Below are positions 42,193 through 52,432 of a DNA stretch of 64,000 nucleotides, piece after piece. Origin of the DNA: Paludibacter sp. (GTDB taxonomy: Bacteria; Bacteroidota; Bacteroidia; Bacteroidales; Paludibacteraceae); NCBI GenBank assembly GCA_028710415.1, contig JAQTUE010000002.1, positions 62,001-126,000 of the forward strand, written 5' to 3'. The position numbers were made by a program, and so were the translations under genes. The first letter of the stretch is position 1, and every line of letters begins with the position of its first letter. The notes beneath the pieces are model-generated. The model did not search any database, had not been told where the DNA came from, and saw only the letters and a program-made list of their open reading frames with translations.

Positions 42193-44229
42193 ATGAAAAG
42201 ATTCGTTACACATTTCCACTTCTTCAGATTTACAAACTTTTCGGTAGCAATTTTATTCCTCATGATATCCTTTCAGGGTGTTCAAGTGAATGCTACCACC
42301 ATTACAACTGATCCGGCATCCAATATAAAGCTAACCACCGCCACGCTGGGAGCCACAATTTCTTCCGTCAGTATCCCTCTTACTGAGCGTGGTATAATCT
42401 GGAGCACCACACCCGGAGTAACCATTACGGATCATAAAATTTCTGACGCAGTCACAACCGGAGGTACATTTACATTCGATGTATCCGGGTTTGACAAGAG
42501 TAGAACAATTTATTTTAAAGGCTATTATACGGATGGGAACGGTACGGTATTGTCCAATGAGTTAAGTTTTTCAAATGTTCCTGTATTTCAGGGGACAGGG
42601 AATTGGGATAATGCTTCCAACTGGAATGTGCAGGAAGTCCCGGGAATAGTACCCGGAGATAGCCCAATCATCGATGGAATCTGTACTATTGCCACCAATT
42701 CACCCAACGGAAACTGGGTTTGCGGCAATCTAACCATAAATACCGGTGCAGTTTTGACTATAAACCCTGCGCAGGCATTAAACGTGACCGGTACACTGAC
42801 CAATAATGCAACAGTATCAGGATTAGTGATTAAATCGGATGCTATAAATGCTAACGGGACATTGACTTTCGCTAACGGAACACCACTTGCTACTGTGGAA
42901 ATGTATTCAAAGGCAAGCTGGGACCTGCATCAGGCTGTAGGAAGTAAATACAGCTGGCAATTCTTTGGCATTCCTGTTACTCCTGTAACCCTTTCAAATA
43001 GCGCTTTTGCAAATTGCCTGGTCAGGAAATACAACGAATCTTCCCCCGATGATATTGGACTTTGGACAACCCCCAATGAAGGTGTGTCTTTAGTTTCAGG
43101 AGATGGTTACGAAATTGTGCAACAGAGTCCAACGATATACACGTTTACCGGGCAACTTACCAATGCTGATTTTACCCGCTCCCTGAATTATACTTCCGGA
43201 ACCGTTTTCCCCGGCCAGCATATTTTTAGTAATCCGTATACTGCCGCCATTGATATAAAAAAGATCGTGTTTGGCGCCAATACTGAAGAATCAATTTACC
43301 TCTACAATACCGGAACCTACAACCAGTGGCTCGATAATACAGCTATTCCAAGTGATGGGACTACCGGAGCTCCGGGACAGTATATTGTAACTACACCGAA
43401 TACAGCAGGTAATTTTGGAGTACCTACCCAGATTCCCGGCATGCAGGGATTTTTGATGAAATCACTGAATGGGGCCAGCGGCTCAGTCTCCATACCATAC
43501 CTCACTGCCGCAACAGGAAATACAGAAGCACAACGTGCACCGGGAATAAGGAACACACTTTCGGACAAAGTAGTTACCCGTATTGACTTATCCGGATCGC
43601 ATTATGCCGATTGCATGTGGATTTTTACCGATCCAGCATGTACCGTCAATTTTGATAACGGATGGGATGGATATAAAATAATGGGTTCGGCACAAAGCCC
43701 TCAACTTTATGCGATGGAAACGGCTGGAGATTTTCAAATCGATGCCCTGGCTGACATAAACGAAACCTACCTTGGATTCAATGCAGGAGCGGATACAGAT
43801 TACAAACTTACGTTTACACATAAGAATACCGATACCCATTACTCCGATTTATACCTGGTCGATCTGGTTGAGAATAAAACAACCGATATTACAGCAAGCG
43901 GATCGGAATATGCATTTACCGCCACTTCAACCTTAACCCCTGTCAAGCGATTTAAAATTATTACCGGTTCGGAAATGAATACAAAGACTCCGGTTGTCAG
44001 TTCGCTGATGAAAGTATTCTATTCGAACGGGACTTTGGTGATACAGAATCAAAGCAGTCAAAACGGGGAATTGGTGCTGTACAACCTAAACGGTATTGCT
44101 GTAAAAAGGGTAGCCTATAAAGCAAATGATATTACAACAATTTCAACATCGAATCTGATGCCGGGAGCCTATGTGGCTAAGGCATCGAACAGCCGGGAAG
44201 TAGTAACCGAAAGATTAATAATCCGATAA
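42193..44229 (+). CDS. secreted T9SS protein, first gene of the adhesin run
   Basis: A 678-residue protein. The frame is open from a TTG at 42,112, but ATG 42,193 gives a proper signal (MKRFVTHFHFFRFTNFSVAI then LFLMISFQGVQVNAT). FN3-like strands lie at about 30-135 (ATLGATISSVSIPLTERGII; FKGYYTDGNGTVLSNELSF). A segment found in many T9SS proteins follows (GNWDNASNWNVQEVPGIVPG to TLTNNATVSG, about 140-220), then a long beta-rich body. The C-terminal sorting domain is LVLYNLNGIAVKRVAYKAND to VVTERLIIR. The next gene starts 10 bases after its stop, so both are one transcription unit behind array 2. Confidence 0.8.
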   Translation: MKRFVTHFHFFRFTNFSVAILFLMISFQGVQVNATTITTDPASNIKLTTATLGATISSVSIPLTERGIIWSTTPGVTITDHKISDAVTTGGTFTFDVSGFDKSRTIYFKGYYTDGNGTVLSNELSFSNVPVFQGTGNWDNASNWNVQEVPGIVPGDSPIIDGICTIATNSPNGNWVCGNLTINTGAVLTINPAQALNVTGTLTNNATVSGLVIKSDAINANGTLTFANGTPLATVEMYSKASWDLHQAVGSKYSWQFFGIPVTPVTLSNSAFANCLVRKYNESSPDDIGLWTTPNEGVSLVSGDGYEIVQQSPTIYTFTGQLTNADFTRSLNYTSGTVFPGQHIFSNPYTAAIDIKKIVFGANTEESIYLYNTGTYNQWLDNTAIPSDGTTGAPGQYIVTTPNTAGNFGVPTQIPGMQGFLMKSLNGASGSVSIPYLTAATGNTEAQRAPGIRNTLSDKVVTRIDLSGSHYADCMWIFTDPACTVNFDNGWDGYKIMGSAQSPQLYAMETAGDFQIDALADINETYLGFNAGADTDYKLTFTHKNTDTHYSDLYLVDLVENKTTDITASGSEYAFTATSTLTPVKRFKIITGSEMNTKTPVVSSLMKVFYSNGTLVIQNQSSQNGELVLYNLNGIAVKRVAYKANDITTISTSNLMPGAYVAKASNSREVVTERLIIR

Positions 44230-44239
44230 TTCAACAGAA

Positions 44240-47200
44240 ATGACACATAAATACAATTTAGGAAATGCCATAAGTGCATTGAGAATACTTAGTCTGCTAT
44301 TGGTTTTGACGCTAGCGCCTTTAAGTACAGGTTCATTTACGTATGCTGTAAATCCTAACCAACCGGTAACCAAAACATCGGGGGCTTCCAGTGTTGCCAA
44401 TGATATTATCAATCCGGGATTAGATCCTATAATTTCCCTGTCATCCAATACCGCAGGATTATTTGCAGCTGCAAACAGTACTGCAGAAGTGAAGGTAACA
44501 TCCAATGTTACCTGGACCGCAAGCTCTGACCAGTCCTGGTTAGTTGTTAGCCCCGCCACCGGAACAGGTAATGGTACTCTCACTTTTACGGCAGAAGCCA
44601 ACAAGGGCGGAGCACGTAATGCCACTGTATCCATATGGGCAAACGGGGTTGCTGTCCAGACGATAATGGTTACCCAATTACAGGAAATACCATCGCTAAC
44701 GTTCTCCTCTTCTACTTCCGGTACATTATCCATGTACCTGCAGTTCAATTCGAACGAAACCTTTTATATCGACTGGGGGAATGGGGTATCTGTAATCCAA
44801 ACCTCTTCAACATTAGGAAATACCTATTCAACCCCTACCTATATTGCCGGGAATGTTGTGAAGATTTATGGTGACGGAATAACAAACCTGAATGGCGGGT
44901 CAAGGAATCTTACATCAATAGATGTGTCGCAATGTACTGATTTGACAACCTTATACCTGGATCATAATAACCTGATCTCATTGGATGTGAGTAAAAATAA
45001 CAAGCTTACACTTTTGGACTGCGGTTATAATACCATCACAGCGTTGGATGTCACCTTGAATACACAGTTGAATTATCTGTCCCTGGCTTACAATGATATT
45101 ACGTCGCTGGACGTAAGCAAAAATACAGTATTAACAACCTTAAATTGTATTTCAAATCATCTCACCTCGTTGAATGTACGAAACAATGCTGCTCTGACCA
45201 CCCTGTACTGCTATACAAATATGCTTAGCACCTTGGATGTCAGCAATAATTCATTGTTGAAGCTTTTGTATTGCAATACAAATAACTTCAATTTCACTAC
45301 ATTGCCTCAAGTGAAAAATGTGTATACAACTTACAATTATGCGCCTCAGGCAAAATATCCAATCACGATAACAGGAAATAAGGTGGATATTAGCAGCCAG
45401 CTTAAGGCTACGGATGTAAACAACACCCAGCAAACCACTATTTATAAATGGTATCTCAAAACGGGTGCGCCCTTGGTATTGGGAGTAGATTATTCCGAAT
45501 TAAACGGAGTATTTACCTTCCTGAAAACACCAACCGACGATGTGTTCTGTGCGATGACGAATGCTGCATTCCCCGGTTTTGCTGGTGCCAATGCCCTTCG
45601 TACCATAGATATAAAAGTGGAACTCATAAAGCCTGCTGTCACTACCCAGGCCATAACAGGCATTAATACCACTACTGCTGTTGGAAACGGAACCCTCACC
45701 GACTTTGGAGTGCCGAATCCAACTTCGTATGGGGTGTGCTGGAATAAAACCGGTACTCCTTCAATAACAGATAGCAAAGTAGATTTAGGGGTACCCCCTT
45801 CAACAGGTGCCTTTATTGCTAATATGACGGGTCTTGCTCCGGGTACAACCTATTATGTCCGTGCATTTGCCACAAACCTGGCAGGTACAAGTTATGGTGC
45901 CGAATTTACTTTTAACACAACCGGGATACTTCCAACTTTAAATACTTTGGCTGTATCAAATATCACCATTATTTCAGCAACCGCGAATGGAAATATTACC
46001 AATTTAGGTGCACCGAATCCAACCCAATATGGAGTTGTGTGGAGTACGGCAACCAATCCAACCATTGCTCTTGCGACCAAAACAACCCAGGGTCCCATTG
46101 GAGTTACCGGGGCATTTTCGAGCAGCTTAACCGGTTTACTCCCCAATACTGTGTATTATGTAAAAGCATATGCCACCAATACCATGGGAACCAGTTATGG
46201 TCCTGAGGTGATGTTTACCACCCTCAGTTCCACCATAAATATCCCTGCACCGACCAGTTTAAGCGGTTTTACTGCATTAGTAGGAACCGTTTCAACATCC
46301 CAGACGTTTGTTGTCGGCGGGTCACTTGTAAATGATCTTGTAATTACTGCACCGGCAGGTTATGAAGTCAGGGAAAGCGGAGTTGGTTCATTTGGTAGCT
46401 CTGTGTCCTTTACGCCGGCTTTAGGAATACTTTCAAACAAGACGATTGAAGTCAGGTTGTCAGCTACTGCACCGATTGGTACTGTTTCAGGAAATGTAGC
46501 CTGTACTTCTGTTGGGGCAGCCCCACAAAATGTATCTTTGAACGGAAATGTAACTTCAATCCAACTGACCATAACCAATCCGACCCTGACACTTACAAAA
46601 ATATACGATGGAACCACCGGTGCTACAGTTACTCCGGGTACCCTGTCGGGTGTTGATCCAGCTGATGTGGCAAATGTTGTTCTGACAGCTACGGCCACTT
46701 ATGATAATGCCAATGTAGGATCGGGTAAGACTATTACTGTAAAATATGCCATTTCAGGTTCAGCAGCATATAAATATGCAGTTCCGGTAAACTTTACTGC
46801 CCAGGGTGATATCACACCGGCAAGTGTTACTGTAAATGCAATTACTGATACAAAAACCTATAATGGTACAGTAGCATCAGTGGTGCTTCCAACTGTCGGG
46901 TCACTTATAGCAGGGGATGTTGTGAATGTTTTGCCAATACAGGCTTTTGATAATGCGAACGTAGGCAATACACATGTCCTTACTCCTTCGGGCCTGACCA
47001 TTAAAAATGGTGTTGGTGCCGATGTAACCGGTAACTATACGATTAGCTATGTAACTGTTTCTACCGGGGTAATCAATAAAATGAATGTGACTGTTACGGC
47101 AGTTACCGATTCAAGGATCTACAACGGGACTGTGATTTCAACCGTTTCACCTACAGTTGGTGCTTTAGCAACAGGTGATGTTGTGAATGTTGCACCAACC

Positions 47201-50200
47201 CAGGTTTATGATAATGCAACTGTCGGGGTAGGTCATACAATGACCCCATCAGGCCTGACCATTAAAAATGGTTTAGGTACCGATGTGACTGGCAATTACA
47301 CAATCACATATACCACTGTTGCCACCGGAGTAATTACTTCGTATGCTGTAACAATTACTGCTTTAACCGATACGAAAATATATAACGGGACAACAGCTTC
47401 TGCTTTATTGCCGACAGTAGGACCACTTGCAGCAGGTGATTTGATAAACGTTGCTCCTCATCAGGTTTTTGATAATGCAAATGTAGGTAATACCCATGTT
47501 TTGACTCCTTCGGGTCTGACAATTAAAAATGGTGCAGGCACGGATGTAAGTGCAAATTACACTATTAACTATGTGAATTCTCCGGCAACCGGGGTGATTA
47601 CTAAACTGGCATTGACTGTTACAGCCTCGACCGATACAAAAACTTATAACGGCACTACTGCTTCATTGGTATCACCTGTTGTTACAGGTGTATTTGCTGC
47701 TGGTGATGTAATAAATACAAATCCTGTCCAGGTATTTGATAATACAAACATTGGAACAACCCATATTCTGACTCCTTCGGGCCTTACCATTAAGAATGGC
47801 GTTGGTACCGATGTGACAAATAACTATGCCATTACCTATGTGGTTTCTCCTGCAACGGGAGTAATCAATAAATTGGGAGTAACCGTAACTGCTTTGACCG
47901 ATACAAAAACCTACAACGGGACTGCCGGATCATTGGTTTCACCGACAATTACAGGTGCATTTGCTGCCGGTGATGTAATGAATGTTGCTCCAATCCAGGT
48001 ATTCGATAATGCAAATGTTGGGGTAACTCATGTACTGACTCCTTCGGGACTTACCATTAAAAATGGCAGCGGTGCTGATGTGACAAATAACTATGCCATT
48101 ACTTATGTGGTTTCTCCGGCAACCGGGGTGATTAATAAGCTGAATTTGAATGTTACAGCAGTAACCGATTCACGGATCTATAACGGGACTGTGATTTCAA
48201 CCGCAATCCCTACCGTTGGTGCTTTAGCAACCGGTGATGTAGTGAATGTTGTCCCAACTCAGGTTTATGATAATGCAACTGTAGGCGCAGGGCATACAAT
48301 GACCCCATCAGGCCTGACCATTAAAAATGGATTAGGTACCGATGTGACGAGTAATTATACAATCACTTATACCACTGTTGCCACCGGAGTAATTACTTCG
48401 TATGCTGTTACTGTTACAGCTCTAACCGATACAAAAATATATAACGGGACAACAGCTTCTGCTTTATTACCGACAGTAGGGTTGCTGGCAGCAGGTGATT
48501 TGATAAACGTTGCTCCTCATCAGGTTTTTGATAATGCTAATGTCGGAAACACCCATATCCTGACTCCTTCGGGGCTGACCATTAAAAATGGCGCAGGTAC
48601 TGATGTGAGTGCAAATTATACTATTACCTATGTAAATTCTCCGGCAACCGGAGTGATTACCAAACTGGGAGTAACCGTAACGGCTTTGACCGATACAAAA
48701 ACCTATAACGGCACTACTGCTTCATTAGTATCACCTGTTGTTACTGGTGCATTTGCTGCTGGTGATGTAATAAATACAAATCCTATCCAGGTATTCGATA
48801 ATGCAAATGTTGGGGTTGCACATGTACTGACTCCTTCGGGCCTGACCATTAAGAATGGTGGAGGAACTGATGTGACCGGTAACTATACCATCACCTATAC
48901 GATTTCACCTGCAACGGGAGTAATCAATAAATTGGGAGTAACCGTAACTGCGTTGACCGATACAAAAATTTATAACGGTAATACTGGTTCGGTTGTAATT
49001 CCAACAATAGGTGCATTGGCAACTGGTGATGTGGTCAATACAGCCGCCATACAATCTTTCGATAATGCAAACGTCGGGGTTGCTCATGTACTGACTCCTT
49101 CCGGCCTGACAATTAAAAATGGCAGTGGAGTTGATGTAACCGCTAACTATACCATCAACTACCTGACAAATTCAACGGGAGTAATCAATAAACTTGCCAT
49201 TACAGTTACAGCAATTGCTGATACCAGAATCTATAACGGTACCATGATTTCAACGTTAAACCCTGTTGTTGGATTGCTGGCAGCCGGAGATGTCGTAAAT
49301 GTAGCACCAAAACAGGTCTATGATAATGCAAATGTTGGGAATGCCCATGTACTGACTCCTTCAGGATTAACCATTAAGAATGGCAGCAATGCTGATGTTA
49401 CGGGTAATTACACGATTACCTACCAGGTATCACCTTCTACAGGAGTAATAACTGCAAAACTGTTGACGGCTACAAACCCAACATTAACTACTACCAAAGT
49501 ATATGATGGCAATACTTCAGCAGTTGTAACCCCGGGTACTCTTTCAGGTGTAGAGCCTGTGGATGCTGCAAATGTTATATTGACTGCAACAGCAGCTTAT
49601 AACAATGTAAGCGTTGGAAACGGAAAAACCATTACAGTAACTTATGGATTAACCGGAACGGCCGCAGGCAACTATGCTGCTCCTTTAAATTATACTGTTG
49701 TTACCGGGATTATTACCGGAAAATCGTTGACAGTAACAAATCCAACTATTACAACCAGCAAAGCCTATGATGGCAATACATCAGCCGTTGTAACTCCGGG
49801 TACTCTTTCAGGGGTTGATCCGGGTGATGTTGGAAATGTTGTAATTACAGCTACTGCAAGCTATGCCAATGCAAATGTTGGCTCAGGTAAAATCATTACA
49901 GTGACTTATGGACTGACAGGCACCGCAGCAGCTATTTACTCTATACCTGCTAATTATGCAGTTGTAATCGGGGTCATAACAGCTAAACCATTAACAGTTG
50001 GCGTTCCTGCTATAACAACCAGCAAGGCCTATGATGGAAATAATACGGCAGTTGTAACTCCGGGAACTTTATCAGGTGTACTGGCTGGCGATATTGCAAA
50101 TGTTGGCCTGACTGCTACTGCAACGTATAATAATGCGAATGCAGGAACAGGGAAAACCATTACTTGTATCTATACCCTTACCGGCTCGGCGGCAGGCAAT

Positions 50201-52348
50201 TATACTGCACCTGCAAATTATGTAACAACAGGAGATATAACAGGCAAATCGCTGACTGTTACTGCTCCAACCGTAACAACCAATAAGGTGTATGATGGAA
50301 CGACTACAGTGGCAATTACCCCGGGTACAGTATCGGGACTTGAAGCCGGTGATGTTGGTAATGTTGTCTTGGTTGCTACTGCTACCTATGATAATTCCAG
50401 TGTTGGCACAGGTAAAACCATTACAATAACCTATTCACTTACCGGTTCAGCCGCGGGTAATTATACACCTCCTGCAGGCTTTACCATAACAACAGGTGCG
50501 ATAGCAGGCAAGCCGTTGACAAGTACCAATCCAACTGTAACAACCCTTAAAGTGTATAATGGAAGTACTTCGGCAGTAGTTGCTCCGGGCGTTTTGTCAG
50601 GAGTTGATATCGCAGATATTGCAAATGTTACGTTGAGTGCTACGGCTGCATATGATAATGTAAATGTTGGGAAAGCTAAAACCATCACCGTAACTTACGG
50701 TTTGACAGGTTCGGCAGCTGCCATTTATGCAGTTCCCGCTAACTATACTATCAATACAGGTGAGATCACAGCCAAACAGTTGACAGCATCTGATCCGATA
50801 TTGACAACTTCGAAAGTATATGATGGATCGACAACTGCTGTTGTTTCACCGGGAGTCCTTTCGGGGATTGTTGGTGCCGACGACGTCAGCCTGACAGCTA
50901 AAGCAAGCTATAATAATGCAAATGCCGGAACAGGTAAAAACATAACTTGCGTCTACACACTTGCCGGTTTAGCGGCAGGGAACTATATTGCTCCTGTCAA
51001 TTATGTCGAATCAAACGGAACTATTACAGGGAAGTTACTGGTTGTTGCTACCATCAAATTAACTACCAGCAAAGTTTATGATGGAACTACCGGGACAGTC
51101 TTTACGATTGAAACTATAACGGGAGTTGAAAGTGCAGACCTTGCAAATGTTATCCTGACAGGAACAGCTACCTATGATAATGCAAATGCCGGAACAGGTA
51201 AAACCATAACCATAAAATATACCATGGCTGGTTCAGCATCGGGTAATTATATAATTCCTTCAAATTATACGATTACTACCGGTGAAATTACTCCAAAAGC
51301 TTTGACGATAACTAATCCGGTTGTTGTAATGGATAAAATGTTTGACGGAAACACTACAGCAGTGATTACTACATTAGGCAGTTTGCAGGGTGTTGAAACT
51401 GTTGATGCAGGAAATGTTACGGTTGCAGGTACAGCGAATTATAACTCAACGGCTGTAGGAACCAATAAAACGATTACTGTGGTTTATACCCTGAATGGAA
51501 CTTCGAAGAATAATTATCAGGCACCGGTCAATTTACTTGTCCTTGGAGCAAAAATATCCGATAATATTACCCTGAGCCCATTGGTAAGTGTAACGACAGG
51601 TTGTGAAGGTTCTACCATGGATTTAGGCTATACTGTCCTGACAGGTACCCCGACACAATATAAGATCACATTTGGAGCAACAGCTATTGCCGCCGGAATT
51701 CAGAATGTAAGTTATTCAAATTTACCTTCATTGTTCAGCAGTGATGTTCTTGCCATCATCATTCCGAAAGGAACCAAGGATGGGGTGTATCAGGGAACCC
51801 TGCAAATGCGCAATGAGCTGGGTATCGAAAGCCCTGTTTATTCGTTCACCTTTACGATCAATGTTTCTACCGACTTTATTGTTGCCAAGTTTGATGACGT
51901 TGTACTCTGTGATAACAGCAGCAATCGGTTTGTAGCATACCAGTGGTATAAGGATGGTGTGGCACTGGATGGTGCAACCAAACAGTTCTATAACGACCTG
52001 GATGGCCTGATCGGATCCTATTCACTCAAGTTAACTACCGTTGATGGGCAAACACTCTATACCTGTCCAAAGGTGTTGAATATCCCATTGGCTAAAAAAG
52101 TGAGTATCTATCCAAGTCCGGTAAAAGCAAATCAAAACGTGACTGTAAAATTAACCGGTATGGTGAATGAGGACCTCGATGGTGCTGAACTGTCAATTTA
52201 TACCATGCAGGGTGTTATTGTTTATCATTCAACGAAAGTTCAGAAGCTCAACACGATTGTATTGCCTCCGGTTGAAGGAATGTACGTTGGAAAGGTGACA
52301 ACTTCCAAAGGTCAGGAATTCTCATTCAAAGTAATCGTCATAAAATAA
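44240..52348 (+). CDS. giant YDG/MBG-repeat adhesin with BACON and leucine-rich domains
   Basis: A 2,702-residue T9SS-secreted surface protein. In order: signal (about 1-37); BACON domain (about 64-148, ending NGVAVQTIMVTQLQ); leucine-rich repeats (about 215-357, ISLDVSKNNKLTLLDCGYN-like); two FN3-like domains (about 462-667); a beta-sandwich (about 670-770); one YDG repeat (TKIYDGTTGATVTPGTLSGV, about 773-863); ten MBG-type repeats of about 88 residues (about 864-1738); eight more YDG repeats (about 1739-2443); an Ig-like part; and the sorting domain (SIYPSPVKANQNVTVKLTG to FKVIVIK). Repeats are very similar at DNA level, including a duplicated four-repeat block. Probable role: adhesion or matrix formation. 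Confidence 0.9.
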   Translation: MTHKYNLGNAISALRILSLLLVLTLAPLSTGSFTYAVNPNQPVTKTSGASSVANDIINPGLDPIISLSSNTAGLFAAANSTAEVKVTSNVTWTASSDQSWLVVSPATGTGNGTLTFTAEANKGGARNATVSIWANGVAVQTIMVTQLQEIPSLTFSSSTSGTLSMYLQFNSNETFYIDWGNGVSVIQTSSTLGNTYSTPTYIAGNVVKIYGDGITNLNGGSRNLTSIDVSQCTDLTTLYLDHNNLISLDVSKNNKLTLLDCGYNTITALDVTLNTQLNYLSLAYNDITSLDVSKNTVLTTLNCISNHLTSLNVRNNAALTTLYCYTNMLSTLDVSNNSLLKLLYCNTNNFNFTTLPQVKNVYTTYNYAPQAKYPITITGNKVDISSQLKATDVNNTQQTTIYKWYLKTGAPLVLGVDYSELNGVFTFLKTPTDDVFCAMTNAAFPGFAGANALRTIDIKVELIKPAVTTQAITGINTTTAVGNGTLTDFGVPNPTSYGVCWNKTGTPSITDSKVDLGVPPSTGAFIANMTGLAPGTTYYVRAFATNLAGTSYGAEFTFNTTGILPTLNTLAVSNITIISATANGNITNLGAPNPTQYGVVWSTATNPTIALATKTTQGPIGVTGAFSSSLTGLLPNTVYYVKAYATNTMGTSYGPEVMFTTLSSTINIPAPTSLSGFTALVGTVSTSQTFVVGGSLVNDLVITAPAGYEVRESGVGSFGSSVSFTPALGILSNKTIEVRLSATAPIGTVSGNVACTSVGAAPQNVSLNGNVTSIQLTITNPTLTLTKIYDGTTGATVTPGTLSGVDPADVANVVLTATATYDNANVGSGKTITVKYAISGSAAYKYAVPVNFTAQGDITPASVTVNAITDTKTYNGTVASVVLPTVGSLIAGDVVNVLPIQAFDNANVGNTHVLTPSGLTIKNGVGADVTGNYTISYVTVSTGVINKMNVTVTAVTDSRIYNGTVISTVSPTVGALATGDVVNVAPTQVYDNATVGVGHTMTPSGLTIKNGLGTDVTGNYTITYTTVATGVITSYAVTITALTDTKIYNGTTASALLPTVGPLAAGDLINVAPHQVFDNANVGNTHVLTPSGLTIKNGAGTDVSANYTINYVNSPATGVITKLALTVTASTDTKTYNGTTASLVSPVVTGVFAAGDVINTNPVQVFDNTNIGTTHILTPSGLTIKNGVGTDVTNNYAITYVVSPATGVINKLGVTVTALTDTKTYNGTAGSLVSPTITGAFAAGDVMNVAPIQVFDNANVGVTHVLTPSGLTIKNGSGADVTNNYAITYVVSPATGVINKLNLNVTAVTDSRIYNGTVISTAIPTVGALATGDVVNVVPTQVYDNATVGAGHTMTPSGLTIKNGLGTDVTSNYTITYTTVATGVITSYAVTVTALTDTKIYNGTTASALLPTVGLLAAGDLINVAPHQVFDNANVGNTHILTPSGLTIKNGAGTDVSANYTITYVNSPATGVITKLGVTVTALTDTKTYNGTTASLVSPVVTGAFAAGDVINTNPIQVFDNANVGVAHVLTPSGLTIKNGGGTDVTGNYTITYTISPATGVINKLGVTVTALTDTKIYNGNTGSVVIPTIGALATGDVVNTAAIQSFDNANVGVAHVLTPSGLTIKNGSGVDVTANYTINYLTNSTGVINKLAITVTAIADTRIYNGTMISTLNPVVGLLAAGDVVNVAPKQVYDNANVGNAHVLTPSGLTIKNGSNADVTGNYTITYQVSPSTGVITAKLLTATNPTLTTTKVYDGNTSAVVTPGTLSGVEPVDAANVILTATAAYNNVSVGNGKTITVTYGLTGTAAGNYAAPLNYTVVTGIITGKSLTVTNPTITTSKAYDGNTSAVVTPGTLSGVDPGDVGNVVITATASYANANVGSGKIITVTYGLTGTAAAIYSIPANYAVVIGVITAKPLTVGVPAITTSKAYDGNNTAVVTPGTLSGVLAGDIANVGLTATATYNNANAGTGKTITCIYTLTGSAAGNYTAPANYVTTGDITGKSLTVTAPTVTTNKVYDGTTTVAITPGTVSGLEAGDVGNVVLVATATYDNSSVGTGKTITITYSLTGSAAGNYTPPAGFTITTGAIAGKPLTSTNPTVTTLKVYNGSTSAVVAPGVLSGVDIADIANVTLSATAAYDNVNVGKAKTITVTYGLTGSAAAIYAVPANYTINTGEITAKQLTASDPILTTSKVYDGSTTAVVSPGVLSGIVGADDVSLTAKASYNNANAGTGKNITCVYTLAGLAAGNYIAPVNYVESNGTITGKLLVVATIKLTTSKVYDGTTGTVFTIETITGVESADLANVILTGTATYDNANAGTGKTITIKYTMAGSASGNYIIPSNYTITTGEITPKALTITNPVVVMDKMFDGNTTAVITTLGSLQGVETVDAGNVTVAGTANYNSTAVGTNKTITVVYTLNGTSKNNYQAPVNLLVLGAKISDNITLSPLVSVTTGCEGSTMDLGYTVLTGTPTQYKITFGATAIAAGIQNVSYSNLPSLFSSDVLAIIIPKGTKDGVYQGTLQMRNELGIESPVYSFTFTINVSTDFIVAKFDDVVLCDNSSNRFVAYQWYKDGVALDGATKQFYNDLDGLIGSYSLKLTTVDGQTLYTCPKVLNIPLAKKVSIYPSPVKANQNVTVKLTGMVNEDLDGAELSIYTMQGVIVYHSTKVQKLNTIVLPPVEGMYVGKVTTSKGQEFSFKVIVIK
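46840..49455 (+). repeat. ten tandem MBG-type repeats (about 265 bp each) with higher-order duplication
   Basis: Unit starts can be followed by the phrase TAYNG/TYNG/IYNG at about 46,855, 47,110, 47,370, 47,640, 47,905, 48,170, 48,430, 48,700, 48,965 and 49,220. Units 2-4 (SRIYNGTVIST, TKIYNGTTASA, TKTYNGTTASL) recur as units 6-8 with near-identical DNA, a period of about 1,060 bp. This indicates a recent block duplication or conversion. Confidence 0.85.
49456..51570 (+). repeat. eight tandem YDG repeats (about 260 bp each)
   Basis: The phrase K-[VA]-Y-[DN]-G at the start and TGSAAGNYTAPANY-like ends recur every 255-270 bp at about 49,495, 49,755, 50,020, 50,285, 50,545, 50,815, 51,065 and 51,335. 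They are more diverged from each other than the MBG block. Confidence 0.8.
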
Positions 52349-52359
52349 ACCAAGTAAAA

Positions 52360-52386
52360 TCACAGGGATAGGAACTATCCCTGTGA
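52360..52386 (+). terminator. 11-bp stem-loop between adhesin and OmpA genes
   Basis: TCACAGGGATA and TATCCCTGTGA are exact complements with a 5-base loop. No T-run follows, so it may be a weak terminator or an RNA-processing site that lowers OmpA expression relative to the adhesin or protects an RNA end. Confidence 0.5.
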
Positions 52387-52432
52387 AATCCCATAAAACC
52401 TATTGAAAACCTATAAGTAAAAAAGACTGAAA

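Noticed and set aside
46840-49455. Regular DNA repeats of 265 bp as a mobile element or satellite
   Set aside because: The repeats are in frame within one long ORF and encode MBG-type domains.
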